Source of the DNA: Casuarina equisetifolia
Taxonomy: Eukaryota; Streptophyta; Magnoliopsida; Fagales; Casuarinaceae
Length of the DNA: 64,000 nt
Reading direction: 5' to 3'
NCBI GenBank assembly: GCA_028551475.1
Contig: CM052356.1
Coordinates: forward strand, 15,651,884 to 15,715,883
Shown here: positions 1 through 14,400 of the stretch, in pieces
How the letters are laid out: each line of letters starts with the position of its first letter
Numbering within the stretch: position 1 is the first letter of the stretch
Made by a program: the position numbers and the translations under genes
The notes under the pieces: model-generated
What the model was told of the DNA's origin: nothing
The model's input: the letters and a program-made list of their open reading frames with translations, nothing else
Databases searched by the model: none

Positions 1-1405
1 CTAAAGAAAGCTTACATGGGACAACGACGCACCACAAACAAAAGATGATGGTGACAAGGTTGCAATCCTTTCGTTTCGCCGCGTCTCTCTGCTGTCCATC
101 CGACAAGACCTTTCCCGACGGCTTTACCCATCTCACGGTGACCCAAGGGAATTCGCAAAATCATATTTTCAGATCGCCATAATAATGGTGTGGCTGAATT
201 TTGCACCAAGGCAAAAGACACACGGAACCAACATTAGTTTAAAATTTAGTGAACTTTTTGAAAGCCTTTCCTCCATTATTTTCAAGGTATAAATTATTTG
301 TCACTGGATATGCGTTATGTAATGATAATACATTGATATATTATGTTTCTTTTATGTAAAAAGTTTGTCTTAAGAGAAGAAATTATTATTTTCTATTTTT
401 TATTTAAAAGAAGAGGAGGAGGATATATCTGAACCCCTGACCCTGTGGTCGGGGGTCCCCGGTTTACACTTGAGCCATGTAGAATTTATAAGCTAGTTTT
501 CTTACACATTTTAATTCTAAAAGGAAAACAACATGTATAGATTAACAATGGATTGACACACATAATTTGTATATTGACACTATCAATTATATATACACAA
601 GTTCCTTTTTTTTTTATTCTACAATTGGTTTGAAGGATGGACGGTGTCGTTAGTTTAACCAATCATGCAATGGGTTGCTTTCATTTCCTCAATTATTCTT
701 TTTCTTAATCTTCTTTTCTTTTCATTGGGTAAGCTAAGGTATTAAATTTTTGATTAGGTTGGTAAAGTAAGCGCAAATTATATTTGGAAATAGGAAGTGC
801 TTGTGCAAGAGTTGACATAGTATGGTAAAACCCATCCCCAGAAAAAACAATTAGACTATTCCACTGCAGTAGACTCCAACAAGGCATGCATAGGCTCCAA
901 TCGGACTCCAAATTGCGCAAAAAAATCTTATCCAATTTCTCTTGGACGGTGGAAAACAAGCAGTCCATTTGGGGTTCCAATCCAGTTCATGGGAATTTGG
1001 GAATCGTCGCTCTGCGTTGCGGATGATCAGAGCGGTGAATTAAATACAGGAGAGGAGGAGATTCGACGGCGCTAGTGAGTTCAAAATCTACCATCGTAGC
1101 TGAAAGAAAGAGGTCGCGGAAACACGGAGCCGCGCTTGCCCAGAGTTTGGAAGATATTCCCTTCGACCTCGACAACACCTTTCAGGTGGGGCCCGCTGCA
1201 GTGCCTTGCCAACACACCGTACACAAAAGTCCGACGTTAAACTACGTGTTAACTCGACCATGGTTGAGTTTAACTCGACCAACCCACCATCGCTGAGTAT
1301 GGTCTTTCTTTTTCCTCTTGTTCCTTCTATTTATTTAATGGGAAATTCCTCACTCTCACTCTCGCCCTCTTTGCTTGCTCCTCACGACAGGTTGGGTCGG
1401 TCAGG
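1..1405. other. 5' flank of the LBD gene; no gene supported
   Basis: AT-rich DNA for the first kilobase, then more GC-rich DNA approaching the LBD start. The last part probably contains the LBD promoter and leader. A TATTTAT stretch near 1328 could be a TATA element, but this is weak. Near 1248-1281 the element TAACTCGACCA occurs twice around a CCATGG centre, forming an imperfect palindrome. I see no convincing coding region in the first 1.4 kb. Confidence 0.5.
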
Positions 1406-2144
1406 ATGAGTTGCAACGGCTGCCGTGTCCTGCGAAAGGGGTGCAGTGAGACGTGTGTTCTGCGATCATGTCTGCAGTGGATCGACTCACCCGCCGCCCA
1501 GGGTAACGCCGTCCTCTTTCTCGCCAGGTTCTTTGGCCGGAGCGACCTCATTTCCTTCGTCTCCGCCGTCCCGGAATCCCAGAGGCCTGGTGGATGTCTC
1601 TGTCTCTGTCGACCTTTTTTGCCTTTGCTTTCTCGTAAAGAAGGATAAAGAAAGCCTTCACGTCACACAACTGTAGTTAATTTTGGTCTTTTTGGTTTGT
1701 GGATTTTCAGCGATGTTTCAGTCCTTGTTATACGAAGCGTGTGGGCGCACGGTGAACCCTGTGGACGGTGCGATAGGGCTCTTATCACGTGGCCAGTGGC
1801 ACGTCTGCCAGCTTGCGGTGGAGACTGCGCTCGCCGGTGGTAACCTGAGACCTTTGGAGGAGACCATCGGTTCATTGACAACCGAGGAATCTGCGGTCAA
1901 AAATCCGTTCCGTCGGTCCTCGCCGCCCATGCATGAGAACCAGCGGTCCGATCCTCTCACTCTCTCCCTGGCGCCGAAGTTCTCCAACAACGTCTGTTCC
2001 ATCCTGAGACCTGGCCCAGGGAATGAACACCAGATACTCAACCTTTCGATGGATGTCACGACATCGTTGACCACCGATGTGTCCGAGATGACCACCTTCG
2101 GAAGTTCAGGGGACGATCGGAAGATTCTGAACTTGTTTGTTTGA
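1406..2144 (+). CDS. LOB-domain (LBD) class II transcription factor, LBD37/38/39-like
   Basis: Two exons, 1406-1589 and 1711-2144, joined across a 121-bp GT-AG intron, encode 205 residues. Seen: the protein opens with [17 protein letters not shown], the LOB zinc-finger-like block C-x2-C-x6-C-x3-C (C3, C6, C13, C17). It continues with [20 protein letters not shown], then across the splice [20 protein letters not shown] and [12 protein letters not shown]. The joined frame is continuous and the intron lies where LBD genes commonly have one. The C-terminal region holds LTLSL (residues 144-148), an LxLxL EAR-type repression motif. Known: class II LBDs lack the class I leucine-zipper-like coiled coil; the LBD37/38/39 group represses anthocyanin synthesis and nitrate-responsive genes in Arabidopsis. 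Inference: nuclear repressor of this group. The subgroup rests on the VPESQRP and [14 protein letters not shown] wording, which fits LBD37-39 better than LBD40-42. Confidence 0.93.
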
Positions 2145-3239
2145 GAGAGACGAAACTTTTTGTCTCCGATGAAATCCTGCGGTGTAGAAGTGAGTTAACA
2201 TTTATGTAAGAGAGAAACAATTTAAGTAATAAGAACCCTCCAGTTTCCTTAGCCGGAAAGTTCTCCGGCCAGTTTTTGCACAATTCCCGTGGGTGTGTTT
2301 TCGTGGTTTCTTTGTTCCTTCTTTAGTTCGAGCTTTCGGTTTTGTCGAAAATTATGACGTGCGACGTTGTCGTTTTGTGAGTAGCGTTGTCGGCTTGCAT
2401 GGATATGTGCGGGCCGTACATGTCCACTTGGGGCATCGGGAACCTGAGACGGGCGAAGTCTGAGGTCCCGGCGCTCGAGTTGCATAAGCAGAGGGGCAAT
2501 TAATTTGGCCATGTGATTTTATTATGGGTGCTCAATTGTAAAACCCAAAAAAAAAAAAGTATATGTAAATAAAAATCTTGAATGTTCAATGCTATATATA
2601 CTATTCAAATTTAAAATTTATTATAAATACCATTATAATTCATTCAAAAACTAATCCAAAAATTAAAAAAAATTTCTTTACTTAAATTTCATTTAAAAAG
2701 TCTTATCTTCTACCCTGAACTTGTAGACATATTTTTAATAAATTGCATGAATATAGTACAATATTATAGTAATACAAGTAATATTAATTCAATAGAAAAA
2801 AGTTAAGTGTAGTGCTTTCATCGTTTCAAATATAGAAGTATATATTAAATCCCTTTTCAAACTCTTGAAAAGAAATTGCGTTTAAAAGTCATGATCTATT
2901 GCTTGAACTTGAAAGTCTTCAGAATATTTTTTGAAGATTTTTTTTTTCTATAGTTTTCTATTTTAAGTTTGTGGTAGATTTCTTTTTCACTGGTTCCCTT
3001 CTTCTTTCTTTATTTTCTATTTAATTTGGTTCCAATAGGTAATAAATCGATTGAGAAATCAATATATGGACCAATCCGATATAGATTTAACCCCATGAAT
3101 CAATCTAATTTTATACCAAGTAATATGGGGCAAGACATGGGTTGAACACCTTATGAAAAATGATGCATAAGCCATCAATAACGGAAAAAAAAAGTTTATG
3201 TGACAAACATGTAAGAACTTGAAAAATATAACAATGATA

Positions 3240-3271
3240 GGTGTGTGTGTGTGTGTGTGCGCGCGCGCGCC
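3240..3271. repeat. (GT)n(GC)n microsatellite
   Basis: A run of about nine GT units passes directly into about five GC units. It is a compound alternating purine-pyrimidine tract, a sequence type able to adopt Z-DNA. Confidence 0.9.
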
Positions 3272-5760
3272 GCTTGTGTTCATTTGATGTGTATGAGACA
3301 CCCTTGTACGTGGCAAGGATGTGTGGAATACATGCCAATGAACGGTATGTGTGACAAGTCCATGAAATATGATGTATGAAGTGTTTAAGACAACAATAGA
3401 AAAGCATATATGACTGTCAATGGGTAAAATAGATCAACAACATCCACCTCCAATGGTCAAATTTATCGTTGGTGAAAATAAATGTCAATTGTTAGATCTA
3501 GAGGTGATTTGAGATGATGATAATGTAAAAAAATTATTTTTATTTCATTAACAAAAATAGTTTATGGGTTTCTATTGCCTGTAATAGGATGAGAAGATAG
3601 ATGCAAGAGGAAAACAAATATAGACATTTAGCTACAAAATATTTATCTTATAAATCAAGATGGAAGAAGAAACGGGAATGAGTTAGAAAAAACACCAAAG
3701 TTCAATGATGACTTTCATCCACGATGCATAAAGTTCAATGGTTGTGTCTTTTTTGTACACTAAAAAGCATATAATATGTTGCATAGATCCACCATTATAC
3801 AAAATCACAATATCACTGGAGAACATGACGTAAAATAATGATGATATTTCAATAATTCAATAATATGATGATTGTTTTGATGCAAGAGTCATGCATCTTT
3901 AATTTTGTTGAAAGAATATTTGTTTCTCAATTGACACAAAACGCTGTTGTCCGAACTCAAGCTTCAAACTACGAAAAGGAAAGGGAGAAATCCATCCATT
4001 GATTTACCAAAAGGTTTCCTAGGCTTATTTATCACTATTGAATCTATAGTTAGAGTAACTTCAACGAAATTTATAAGACAAATATTATAAAATAGGAGGT
4101 TTCACGTTTTTTCTCCTCCCAAGTGAAAGACAGTAACAAACCATTTTGTCACATTGCATATGATTCTCCTTTTGTTCAAAGAGCTCCTAACTTTCGATCT
4201 TTTTAGAATATGCGAAACGTGTCACAAAATGAATCTGAAGAGCAATTCCTATATGGTCTTTTATTGGGAAATCAACCAATACTGAGATCAAAGCACATTC
4301 ATGTGTATTTATCGTTAATGGGATCCATAAAACGTGGATTTCACATCAAGCACTAGTAATTAATACATTGAAGGGGGGTGAGAGGTTTTATAGAAGAATT
4401 AAAAGTTGTATAATGTGGAACTTTAGTTTTTTGAAGCTAGAGGAGGTTATGCAATACTTTTAGAGGCCATTATGATTTAGAAAGTAAAGTATTTTGTCAA
4501 CATTTTAACCCTAAAGTGTAGCCTTTATGGACCCCATTAATATATTTGCTATGAACACCGGGGATGTTAATATTATTTTCTCATTCCTTGTGTTTGTGTT
4601 TTTGAGTTGTTCTTCTTATTTGAACTTTTTAGGTTTGATGCAATAATATTTCTTCTTCTTTTTTGTGTTGATTTTTAAATAGAGATGTATTGGATGTATT
4701 TTTTCTTTTAATTAGGTAAAGAAAACTTGGGGTATCTCAAACTCCCGCCATTTAAGTGAGAATTTTCCAATAACTCTATTTGATCTACCAAATAAGTTAT
4801 TAAATGATAATACTATTAATGTAAGTGTAAAATTAATATTATGGATAGTTAATACTAAAATATTAGTCTTTTCATTCATCCTTTGGCTAATAGATGTAGG
4901 TAAAATTCAAAAGTCATTAGATCTTTTCAATAAGAGGAAAGCTACAAGGGATTTCATTTGTGGCTGACTGTATACATATATCTATCAACAAAAATTTCTA
5001 ACTGGTAGATAACATGTTAAGTTAAACAATTGAAACGAAATGGTTTTGGAGAGATTGTGAAATATCTTTCACAACTCTTGAGTTTGATTACTCTTTATAC
5101 TCAATTTCTTTTGGCGATGTTGATGAGTATTAATTTTAAAAATGTTAGAAATCAAGTCACAAGCTACCTATATATTTTGTGAATTGGAATTTAAAATCAC
5201 AGTTTCAATTTGATAAAATCTAAACTTGAGTGAGTCTAGGTCTATTTTACAATCAAGGCATTTTTTTAAAAGAAAATTTTGGAAGGACGTAACTGTTCTC
5301 CTTGGATACAAAATTAGAAAGTAAAATTAGACCAAAAACGGTTGGGTTGTTTAATTTAGCTAAACAATAATGGCTGTCATAAGGTGCGACTTAAGAATCT
5401 AGCCATTTTAGGTGGACCGCATTCAAGTTTTGTAAGTTTATGGATGTCAAACACGAAGTTCAAAGGAGTTGATATTTTTTTATTGAGATGGTTATGGTGA
5501 CTAAGCCGCACTATCCAATGCTAATGTTATGACATCCAACTCAATGATCATTCTTCTGTTGATATATATATTTTAATAACTTTTTATCTGAGATTCACGA
5601 TTGTATTCTCATTAAAAGAACTGTTGGTCAATGTCTCAAATTTTAAAATGTTGTACGTCTTAATCTTTTTAGGGTTATGAATTGCAAGTTGAGACATTAA
5701 ATTCAGAATAACGATACGTGTCCAAGGTTATTTGTTGTGAGTACAACATTATATTGGCGT

Positions 5761-6040
5761 GAGGTAATTCAACACTATCTTAGTGTAAGTAACTTATTCA
5801 TGGGAAGTCCAGCAGGTGCAGATGCCCGAGAATTTGATTGCCTCTTTTAGAAAGAGCATCATCAAATTATTATAATTGGTGTCAGAGACGCAGCCAAAAT
5901 TGAAGTAAGTGCCTAATAGTTTATCAACCATGAATAGCTTAGTGAAAATGCAACACTTTCTTAGCATGAATAGTTTAGTAACCAATAGGTGCAAATGCCT
6001 AACATTTGGTTACCTCTCCTAAGAGGTGTTATCTTCCTAC
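5761..6040. repeat. Diverged tandem duplication, ~180 bp period
   Basis: Two related blocks (about 5761-5860 and 5941-6040) share the order: CAACACT-TCTTAG, a CATG-containing stretch, AGGTGCA-ATGCC, then TTG-TTACCTC or TTGCCTC followed by a short AAGAG block. Divergence is high and the boundaries are approximate. Confidence 0.4.
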
Positions 6041-8406
6041 CCCGTAGTGGATTATGGTAAAAAATTCTAGCGAAGAGAGCTTCAGTACTCCTTACAAAAT
6101 GTCTTTCGGAGAGAGCTTCCCATTTTCCAATCTTACCACATGATGAGCATCCATCACATGATTACTTATCCATAAGTTGATTCTAGTGTCACGCAACAAG
6201 CTTGCAATGGATTCAACCTTTTCACTGGTCAAAGGCACCATAATTCCTGGCCCCCCTTGAACACGTGAGGGGTGTGTAATAGAAGAAATCTCTTTCTTAA
6301 CAGGGCTACTTGGTGGTCTTGTTAATGTAGTTGGCTACCGCTTACTTATGACTGGGTTCCCAAGTTTGAAAGAAAAGAAGAAAGAAAGAAAGCTAAAGCT
6401 GTGGTGGCTTCAGAGTCACGGCCTCATTGAATCAAAGCCGGGAATGCTTGAGATGGGGACCGGCGCGGCGCATGAAGATTCGGATTTGGGACGTAAGGAA
6501 TTGGTGGGTCCCGGGAGTGGGTGCGTTCTTAAAAGACGCAGTTCTCGACCACACGAAATGGGTTCCACGGCATCACCCACCTGTGCCGTTTGACGAAGGC
6601 TGACATGTGAACAGGCCGTCCAATCAATCACAGACAACGCAGTCCACATCCATTCCCCTTCGCCGCATCTTCTGTGGACCCCGCGGCAGCCAATCGTCAT
6701 CAAGTCTCTCTGATGGATAAGGATTAACGCACAGATATGCTCCCACCATTTTTAAACCATGTGGGATTTACCGTCCTTCAATGCTTTTATTTTTCCAGAG
6801 TGATGCAATCATTCCGTATGCGACCACGGAAAACGTTCTAGACTTTGAATAAATCATATCTAATTAACTTTTTTACTTATTTATTATAACTTAAGATAAA
6901 AAAAAAAAATTCATTTGACATGACGACGAAGATAAAAACTAATTTATTCCCTAAAATCAAAACCTTTAAAAAAAATTCTAACAAATTAAAAAGATACTCA
7001 CAATATTACATGCGTGCGTGGTTTACACCTAGAAAATGTATATATAGCACGACGGAGGGAGAAATATTCAGTGGGCTCAGCAGAGAGAGTGGTTTACGCC
7101 TACGATATGAACATCAAATGCCCACCCACGTATGCGCATTTCAATGACTTGGGACGCAATAGATTACGTTACATACCCATTAATTTTAATGTGTCCTCAC
7201 GCATGAAAAGTCTATTTGAGAATTCAATTCATAAACAATAAGATATCATATAAAGAAATATTATATCAACATACTAGTAATATAAGACATGCTTTCCCAT
7301 CAAACACTTACAATCCGTCGAAAAGAAATTTACTGCCAAGTTTTACCTTACCACACATTTTATGGCCAAAAGTGAAGGAACTAGCAAGTTGTGTTGAAGT
7401 GGACGCTTTGTGGCGTATGGGTTCATCAAGAAGAAAAAGTCGACGAACTATTCTTTATTTGCAACATATTAAATTTGGCTTCGCTTTCCATACACAGAGA
7501 GCGTGAGGTTAGCAGCCATAAACAATGCAAAAGATAGAGAGCTGTCAAATCCTAAGAAACTATTAAATATTTTATAATCTTTCTGTAGATAGTATGTCAG
7601 CCATCACTCATTGATGTTTCATCTTATCAAAGCTTTAGGCTTTATTTCATGAGAAATAAATTTTATTGCTAAACCTTCAGTTCACATCAAACAAATAAAA
7701 ATATAAGAGATGAGAAAAAGATTGTATGCTAAAATAAGATTAAAATTAAGCCGATTAGGTGGATGTTGAATGAGTAGAAGTGATAGAGATTGAAAAGACA
7801 ACTTGATTGATTAATCTTAAGTTCATAATTAGAGGTTCAAAAATCTAATTGATAGTATATTCTCAGATATTAGAACATCTTTGATTATATAGGAATAAGA
7901 TTCCTCCAAAAGGATTATCAATGGCCTTAGAAAGTAAAGGCACAAAAGCTCATTCTTCTTAAAGTAGCAGACACAAATAATTCAGGTACAAATCTATGAT
8001 AAACCAGCAAGCAGATAATCACTCTACTTATGATCATGGAAAAGAAAAGACAAGAAACGAAAAGAAAAGAAAAGAAAACTCACGCTCTTTGTCAAGAACT
8101 AGGAGGAATGCACAACTGACTGAGAACTTAATATTGAATTAAAGAACACCATAACCGTCATTACGCATACTTATATTTACATTCCATCAAGCCTATACGA
8201 AAACACGTGTAAAATTTAATTTTGATATTAAGCAAAATACATCATACCGCTTGATTATATGCATCCCAACAGAAGCCAAGATCTGGACTCTCTTACGCCA
8301 AGACCAAAGATGTCTGTCTTATTGCCTCTGATTGAACGAACATCCAAGGAAAAAAGGTGTAATGTGATGTTAGCTATGAGGGTAGGCAGTCAAATGATCG
8401 GAGCTT

Positions 8407-11400
8407 TTACACTTCCATTGTCAGGTTAGATGATACACGCTTTTGTTGTACAATATGTGTTCTCAGGCTACATTCCTTCACCTGGCCAGAATAAAAAATT
8501 TCATGACAGATAAGTTGTTGTTCAAGGAAAAAAAAAAAAAAAAAGAAAACATTTCTGGGAATGCAATTTGCAGAGCCACATTGGCCGTCGGAACAGTTGC
8601 CTGAGCTGCTTTGGCACAGAATAGAGCAATTACCTGAAAGGCTGCAATTATTGATAGGAGATCGTTGCACTGATCAAGCAAAGCTCGCTCTTTGGCACTT
8701 ACATGTGAAAGTTCAGCAACTAAGGAGTTCGCGTCCCCGACCTAGAAATAACAGATTGTTTTAGGCACAAGGAATAATAACCTAAGATTGGACTACAATG
8801 AATTAAAAAAGGACTATCCTAAAGTTTGTAGAAGCAAGGCTAGAAAGTGCTAAGATTGAAAAAATAAGCTAAAAGGTTATTTGCAAACTGAGTAGCAATT
8901 TATCATGTTGGGATGGACTAAAAAAAGAAAGTTGCAATTTACCATACACATGCACACACGCACTCCAACCCAAAATCTTTTAACACGGAAACAAACATGA
9001 AGACTATACAAGGATAAAAATTATAAGCAAGAGAAAAAAAAGAGAGGAAGCGGTTATTTGCGGTGTCCATGACATGACACTAGTAAGCACATGTGCTGTG
9101 GATAATATCACTGACGAGATAAGAGTGAAAAAAAAAAATTAACATTTTTGAATTAAAAATAACTCCACTTTGGTTATGAGGATCTTCTGTGGTAGATGCC
9201 ACAAGCTGAAGTGTAAAATCTAAAGAGTAAAACTAATAATATTTTTATTTAAAAAAAACAAAGACTCGTTTCTAGTGTTCCAACGGAAATTGGAGTTTCT
9301 TCCCCACGGCTGTGCAAGAAGATAAAGAGAGAGATGTCTTTTTTCTTTTTGGTGCGTATGTGTGGAGGGATGAAATAAAAGAGCAGATTAAAGAGGAAAA
9401 ATGGAGATGCCATTGAGTAAAAGAAGAAAAGGGTGAAAAAGCAGAAAATCCGAAACACCTACAACAAGGTAGCAAGTTAACATCTCTCTGAATGACCTCA
9501 AGGGCCATAGCACCGACTCAGAGAAGAAAATGGCCTCTGCGTGTCCGATACAAAATCCAAGATGACCAAAAGAGGAGAAAAAATCAATAATATTGAACAA
9601 TGAGTGCATATCAACAGAAAAAAAAAATTTCTGTTCTACACTCCATCAACGCCAAGGCCATGGGAATCTGACCAATGCCATAGCTAAGAAGTTTCAGAAC
9701 TCAAGATCCACAACAGCGAACACCCAAGAACACCAATCACTCATCTTAAGTTGAGTAAATTGTTCTTGGTTTTGCAAACCAATTGTTCTTGAGTAAATTG
9801 TTCTTAAGTTGAGTAAATTCCAGCATATAAATATTTCCCTTTTCATTTTAATGTAAAGATTAGATGCAACAACTACAGAACAATTGAAGGAAAGTAGGAA
9901 AACTCACCTTTGATAACAATAAACAGACAGAGGATCCCATAGCCTGCATAACATCAAGTGCTGAACAAATAGCATCCTTCACGTTTTGGACATCAGCCTG
10001 TAGAAACGGAAGAAACAAAAGAAATTTCATTGTCAAACCTAATACGTCTCTTTAGGCAACAAAGATGTTTAGCGCTTACCTTTGCCCCACCAACAACTGG
10101 AAGGCGGAGAGTGCTAGCCTTCAAAGCTTCAGTAGCCCCTGATAAAGAACTGCAGTAATCCTGGTCCATAAGAGCCCACTCTTCCAAATATGTCATCTGC
10201 ACCCGTCAAGCATAATTAGGAAAAAGAAAAAAGAAAAAAGGAAGAGGCAACACTTAGACAGAGATCAGCTGACAAACCCTCTTATTTACAAGCATATGCA
10301 GGGTCTCAATAGCTTCATGACATCAGATGGAGATGCAAAAACAAAAACCTAAGAGTTGGCATTATCATTTTCTAAGAATGTGCAAGTAATGAAAGGGACT
10401 ATTTTGTCAGAAATTGCTTCCCTAGCTCATCATGCAATTATTCAAATTTCATCAGATAGGTCAATTCCTGTGCTCCATTTTCGAAAAAGCCATGGAGTCC
10501 AGGGTGTAATTCTTGATGTAATATAACCAAGTAAAATTAAAAAACAAAAAAATCTTTCAAACCAGCTGCATACCTAATAACTGAATCATTCAAAAACAAT
10601 TATAGAAACATGGGCAAACCCAAGCCAATTAAAACTTAAATAGCAAATGGCAATGCTCAGTAGCTGAAATTTAAGCACATTTTAACAGTTAAGAAAAGTG
10701 TAGTCACAAATCTTACTTGCCCCTTTAGGATGGAGGTTAGCTTCAAATTTTGCTTCAGCAGTTGTAACTCAGTTCTCTTGGCTCTAACAGATTCCCGTAG
10801 TTTTGAGGTAGTTATTCGTGCAGTATACAGGCTCCTCTGATTCATACAAGAAAACGTTTCTTAGTAGATTGCGATGTTAAACCGAAATGATTGGACAGCT
10901 CAAAGTAAAACATTAGGAACACAAAAAATGTGGCATGCAGAAGAAGAAGAAGAAGAATAAATACATCCTGTGTTTGATTGTGCGCATGCACAGAATCAAA
11001 AAAATTATTGACAACCGCAACGTGCAGATATGTCCTCATCAGGATATAACTCACTGGATTTTGTAAATCTAAAATAGCTTGACTTCCGTAGGGCATAACC
11101 AGAGAATTTCTTCAGGGCTCCACACAAATAAGCAAAACATAGATTTCAGCTTGCATCTTCCATGAACATAATACAATATCATGGCAATATCTAAGATCCA
11201 ACCTATGCTCTTACTGTAACCTAATGGACGTGATTATCACTGGACTACTATTCATTTGAGCACATATATCGATGTAATAACTAATGACTGGGTCACAAGG
11301 CAACCTGTCACAAACTTATACATCTAATAGAATATCACACAAGCATGAACATGTGGCCTGCCAATTAGTAAGCAATTGCAATCGCATTCTAGAATCATTG

Positions 11401-14400
11401 AATCACAACTCACCCTGATTGGTCACTAATCTGGTTTCTTTAACAAGGGTTAACTTACTAAATGAATTGAATACTGAAAAGTTCTCTCTTCTATCAATCA
11501 GTTGATGTTAAATATAAGAGCAGAAAGTTTTGAAAAACTAAGTTAAGCCACAGTTGATGGAATAAAAATTCAGCTTGAGGAAATAATCCTAAACCACAAA
11601 TCAGACCATATTCTTTTCCAAATTACTTACCAGTATGCAACATGACACCTAACAGGACTGCAGCAAAACCATCATCTTGTTTGGGAATATATTAGAGTGT
11701 TTTTAGTTTGCTTTCTTAATATGAGTTTCACATATGAAAACTTGTTAACTATTTTGGTGGAAGCTGCTCTCTACAAATAGTGACGACCATCAGAACCTCC
11801 AAGCAACAAAAGTGATTGTGCATCGATCCCTTTCTTTTCTTTTCTTCTTTTATATTTGACAAAGAAAAAGACAAGACTTCATATCTAAAAACATGTTCAG
11901 CATTCTATCCCAATTATTAGCAAATACCTTTTCCTGTAGTGTTTTGAGAATTCCTGTGGCATATATTCTATGAAAACTATTTGATATGCAACCATATCTA
12001 GAAGTTTGATTGGATAACGAGTTCCAAAAAGTACTATTTTTTTTCTTTCAATAACAAAACAAATGTTTTTGCAAAAAAAAACAACTGTTCTTGATCCCTC
12101 AAGAACCTGCAATCAATTCGCAGCTGTTTCACATTCTTAAATGTTTATGCAAGTTGTTTGCTCATATCTATGTGGTAAAACTTATGGTTGTTTGAGCAGT
12201 GTAATCTGTTTTACGACTCCCTCTATTACAATATCACACGTCTGCACCACAAAAGTGGCATCCAAGATGCAACTAGAGATATGACAACTTTTGCAGCCAA
12301 AAAGGCTAAACAAAAAGATTCCCAACATAGTCCGTAAGGCACTAACAAACTTCCCGTCTTTTCTAATTTCCTATCAATCAAGCTTCATTTTCCTTCACGG
12401 TAAAATGAAATCTCCCAAAACCAACCAGAGAGATGGCAAAGCAAGGGCACCCTGTCAAGCAATTTACACAGGACAATTTAACCTGCCAACCAACTCAAAA
12501 GACCCAAGACATTATGAAGTGAGGGCACAATTGGGATCAGCTTACAGAAAAAAAGGTGAGCATTAAAAACCTATTCCATGACACATGAAGCCCAAAAGAC
12601 GACAAAGCATGGGAACCAATAGTGGAAAATAAGTTCAAACTGCTGTACAAGGAGCCGCTAGCCAATCCTTACTCTTAGCTAACTTCATGTCCAGGGCCAG
12701 AGACATTAAGAAGTAGCAGCTTGTGGCCCCTTTGACCCCAGCCACGTATTTCCAGAACCCATTCTCTGCATTCAAATCTAGTGGCTTCAAACTCAATGAA
12801 GTCTCAAGTTTTCCATGATTCCAAAGCTTTTTCAAGACTTGGTTGTGTTTAAAGCTATATTTTCCTAGAAAAAGTTAATTATAAAAAGGCACCACTGCGA
12901 AAATGGAACCACCCAAAATTTCAACAAAGTAATGTTTATTTCGCATAATTTATCTGTGTACTAAACCGGTCTGTAACGTTCTCTCCACATATAAAGCCTA
13001 AAACATTTTAAGGAGCACCAGAAAATATTCAATCAATAAACACGTAATAGCCAATTTTTAAAAATTGTAAGACTGCACTTTTAACAAGATATCCCAAATC
13101 TTTGTCTCAAGAAATTTAATCTACACACGTCAATCTATTGACTAACCTTTCCACTTCTTCCTCAGAGTGACTTCTCGTAACAAACTAGTCATCTCCCTCC
13201 TAGACATTAAAAGCGTTTGACCTTTGACTTCTTGCCTCCACTGAAACTACACTCCACCATCCTTATTGGAATTTCACACAAAGCATTGCATGAGACATTT
13301 TTTTTTCCCTCATTTTTTGGACCCACTTTTATTCATCCGATCCATCCAGCTTGAACAAGTATTCTGCACATATTTTTAAGGGAACCCTTTTTTCCCTTAT
13401 CATGAATTTGTCACCTTAAAGGTAAAATGGAACAGCTTACATTTTCGGTGGCTACCAGAACACGAGATCAATGGCATAGTATATTATCATTAGTTTTTGC
13501 AAAAAGAATCCTAATGATGAACCACATAGTACAAAATTTCCAACGCTTCCACTGAAAATGATGACAACACGATTTCCTAAATCAACCAAAGGGGAACCAA
13601 AAATGAACAATTTCAAGAACAAAGCAGGAAAGGAGCAAATACAAACTGAACATAATCAACATTACCAAACGACGAAGTCCAGGACACATACCTCTGCATT
13701 CAACGTCTGCGCAGAGAGGGCAGCATCTGCTCTAGCATTCACAAAACGCCATTGCAAGACACGGTTATGCAAGATTCTCAACGAATGCGCATCAACCATC
13801 CGGCTGTCCGCTATCCTCCCTCTTCGAATATCAGCTGCAAAACTTAAAATCGACGGCGTGTTGCTCATATTACCATTAGGTGCTCCAGCCCCCGCACTGC
13901 GCACTCGAGACGGACTCATACCCCTAGATGGCGAGAGCCTATTCGGCGACGCTGGTCGAGCCGCCCCTCGGACAGGAGAGAACTGTCCCCTGCTATTTAC
14001 GACTCCTCGGGGCGAAGATACTGGACTATCGATGGACAACTTCTTGGGCGCTAGTAGCTTTGTTGTAGAGGCCATAGTTTTGATCCCAACAGTCTTTCTC
14101 TCCGATGGAGAGCAGGGCTCCTGTTGGCGCTGTAACCGGTAGTTAGTCTCTTGCCAAAACCTCGCCGGGACCTCTATCCCACGAGGCCCACCACGCGGCC
14201 CCTGTGCTCCACCACCACCGTTACCACAGTCCTGTGTCCCAGAAGTACTACCCGAAGACACGCTTTCAGTATCAGAAGCAGCAAGCTCAACTGCTTTCTC
14301 CTGTTCCGGACATATTCTCGCGCTAACGTCCGCCATTGAATTTTGCAATGCCCTCACCACTCTGCTAGCGGATCCACCGACTTTTTTCCTATCGTCAGTG

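Larger units (their letters stand above)
2145..8406. other. Intergenic DNA between LBD and QWRF genes
   Basis: About 6.3 kb without a supported gene. 2145-2520 is the moderately GC-rich 3' flank of the LBD gene. 2520-6300 is AT-rich and looks like decayed repeat DNA, but I recognise no family. It contains a GT/GC microsatellite near 3240 and two diverged copies of a roughly 100-bp block near 5761 and 5941. 6400-6720 is a GC-richer island with no frame that resembles a known protein. 6720-8400 is AT-rich and featureless to me. Confidence 0.5.

Noticed and set aside
1075-1193. Open, charged reading frame upstream of LBD, ending near a GT
   Set aside because: It looked like a possible exon (RKRSRKHGAALAQSLEDIPF), but I found no partner exon, no ATG-led start other than an alternative codon, and no family resemblance.
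6348-6720. GC-richer island with overlapping open frames on both strands
   Set aside because: No domain, no plausible splice partners. More likely an old promoter-like or repeat fragment.
12291-12566. 91-codon open frame inside the first QWRF intron
   Set aside because: Intronic, on the opposite strand, with no resemblance to known proteins; chance open frame.
13558-14142. Long plus-strand frame opposite QWRF exon 1
   Set aside because: A shadow of the GC-rich, Ser/Pro/Arg-coding exon on the other strand; the minus frame has clear family motifs.
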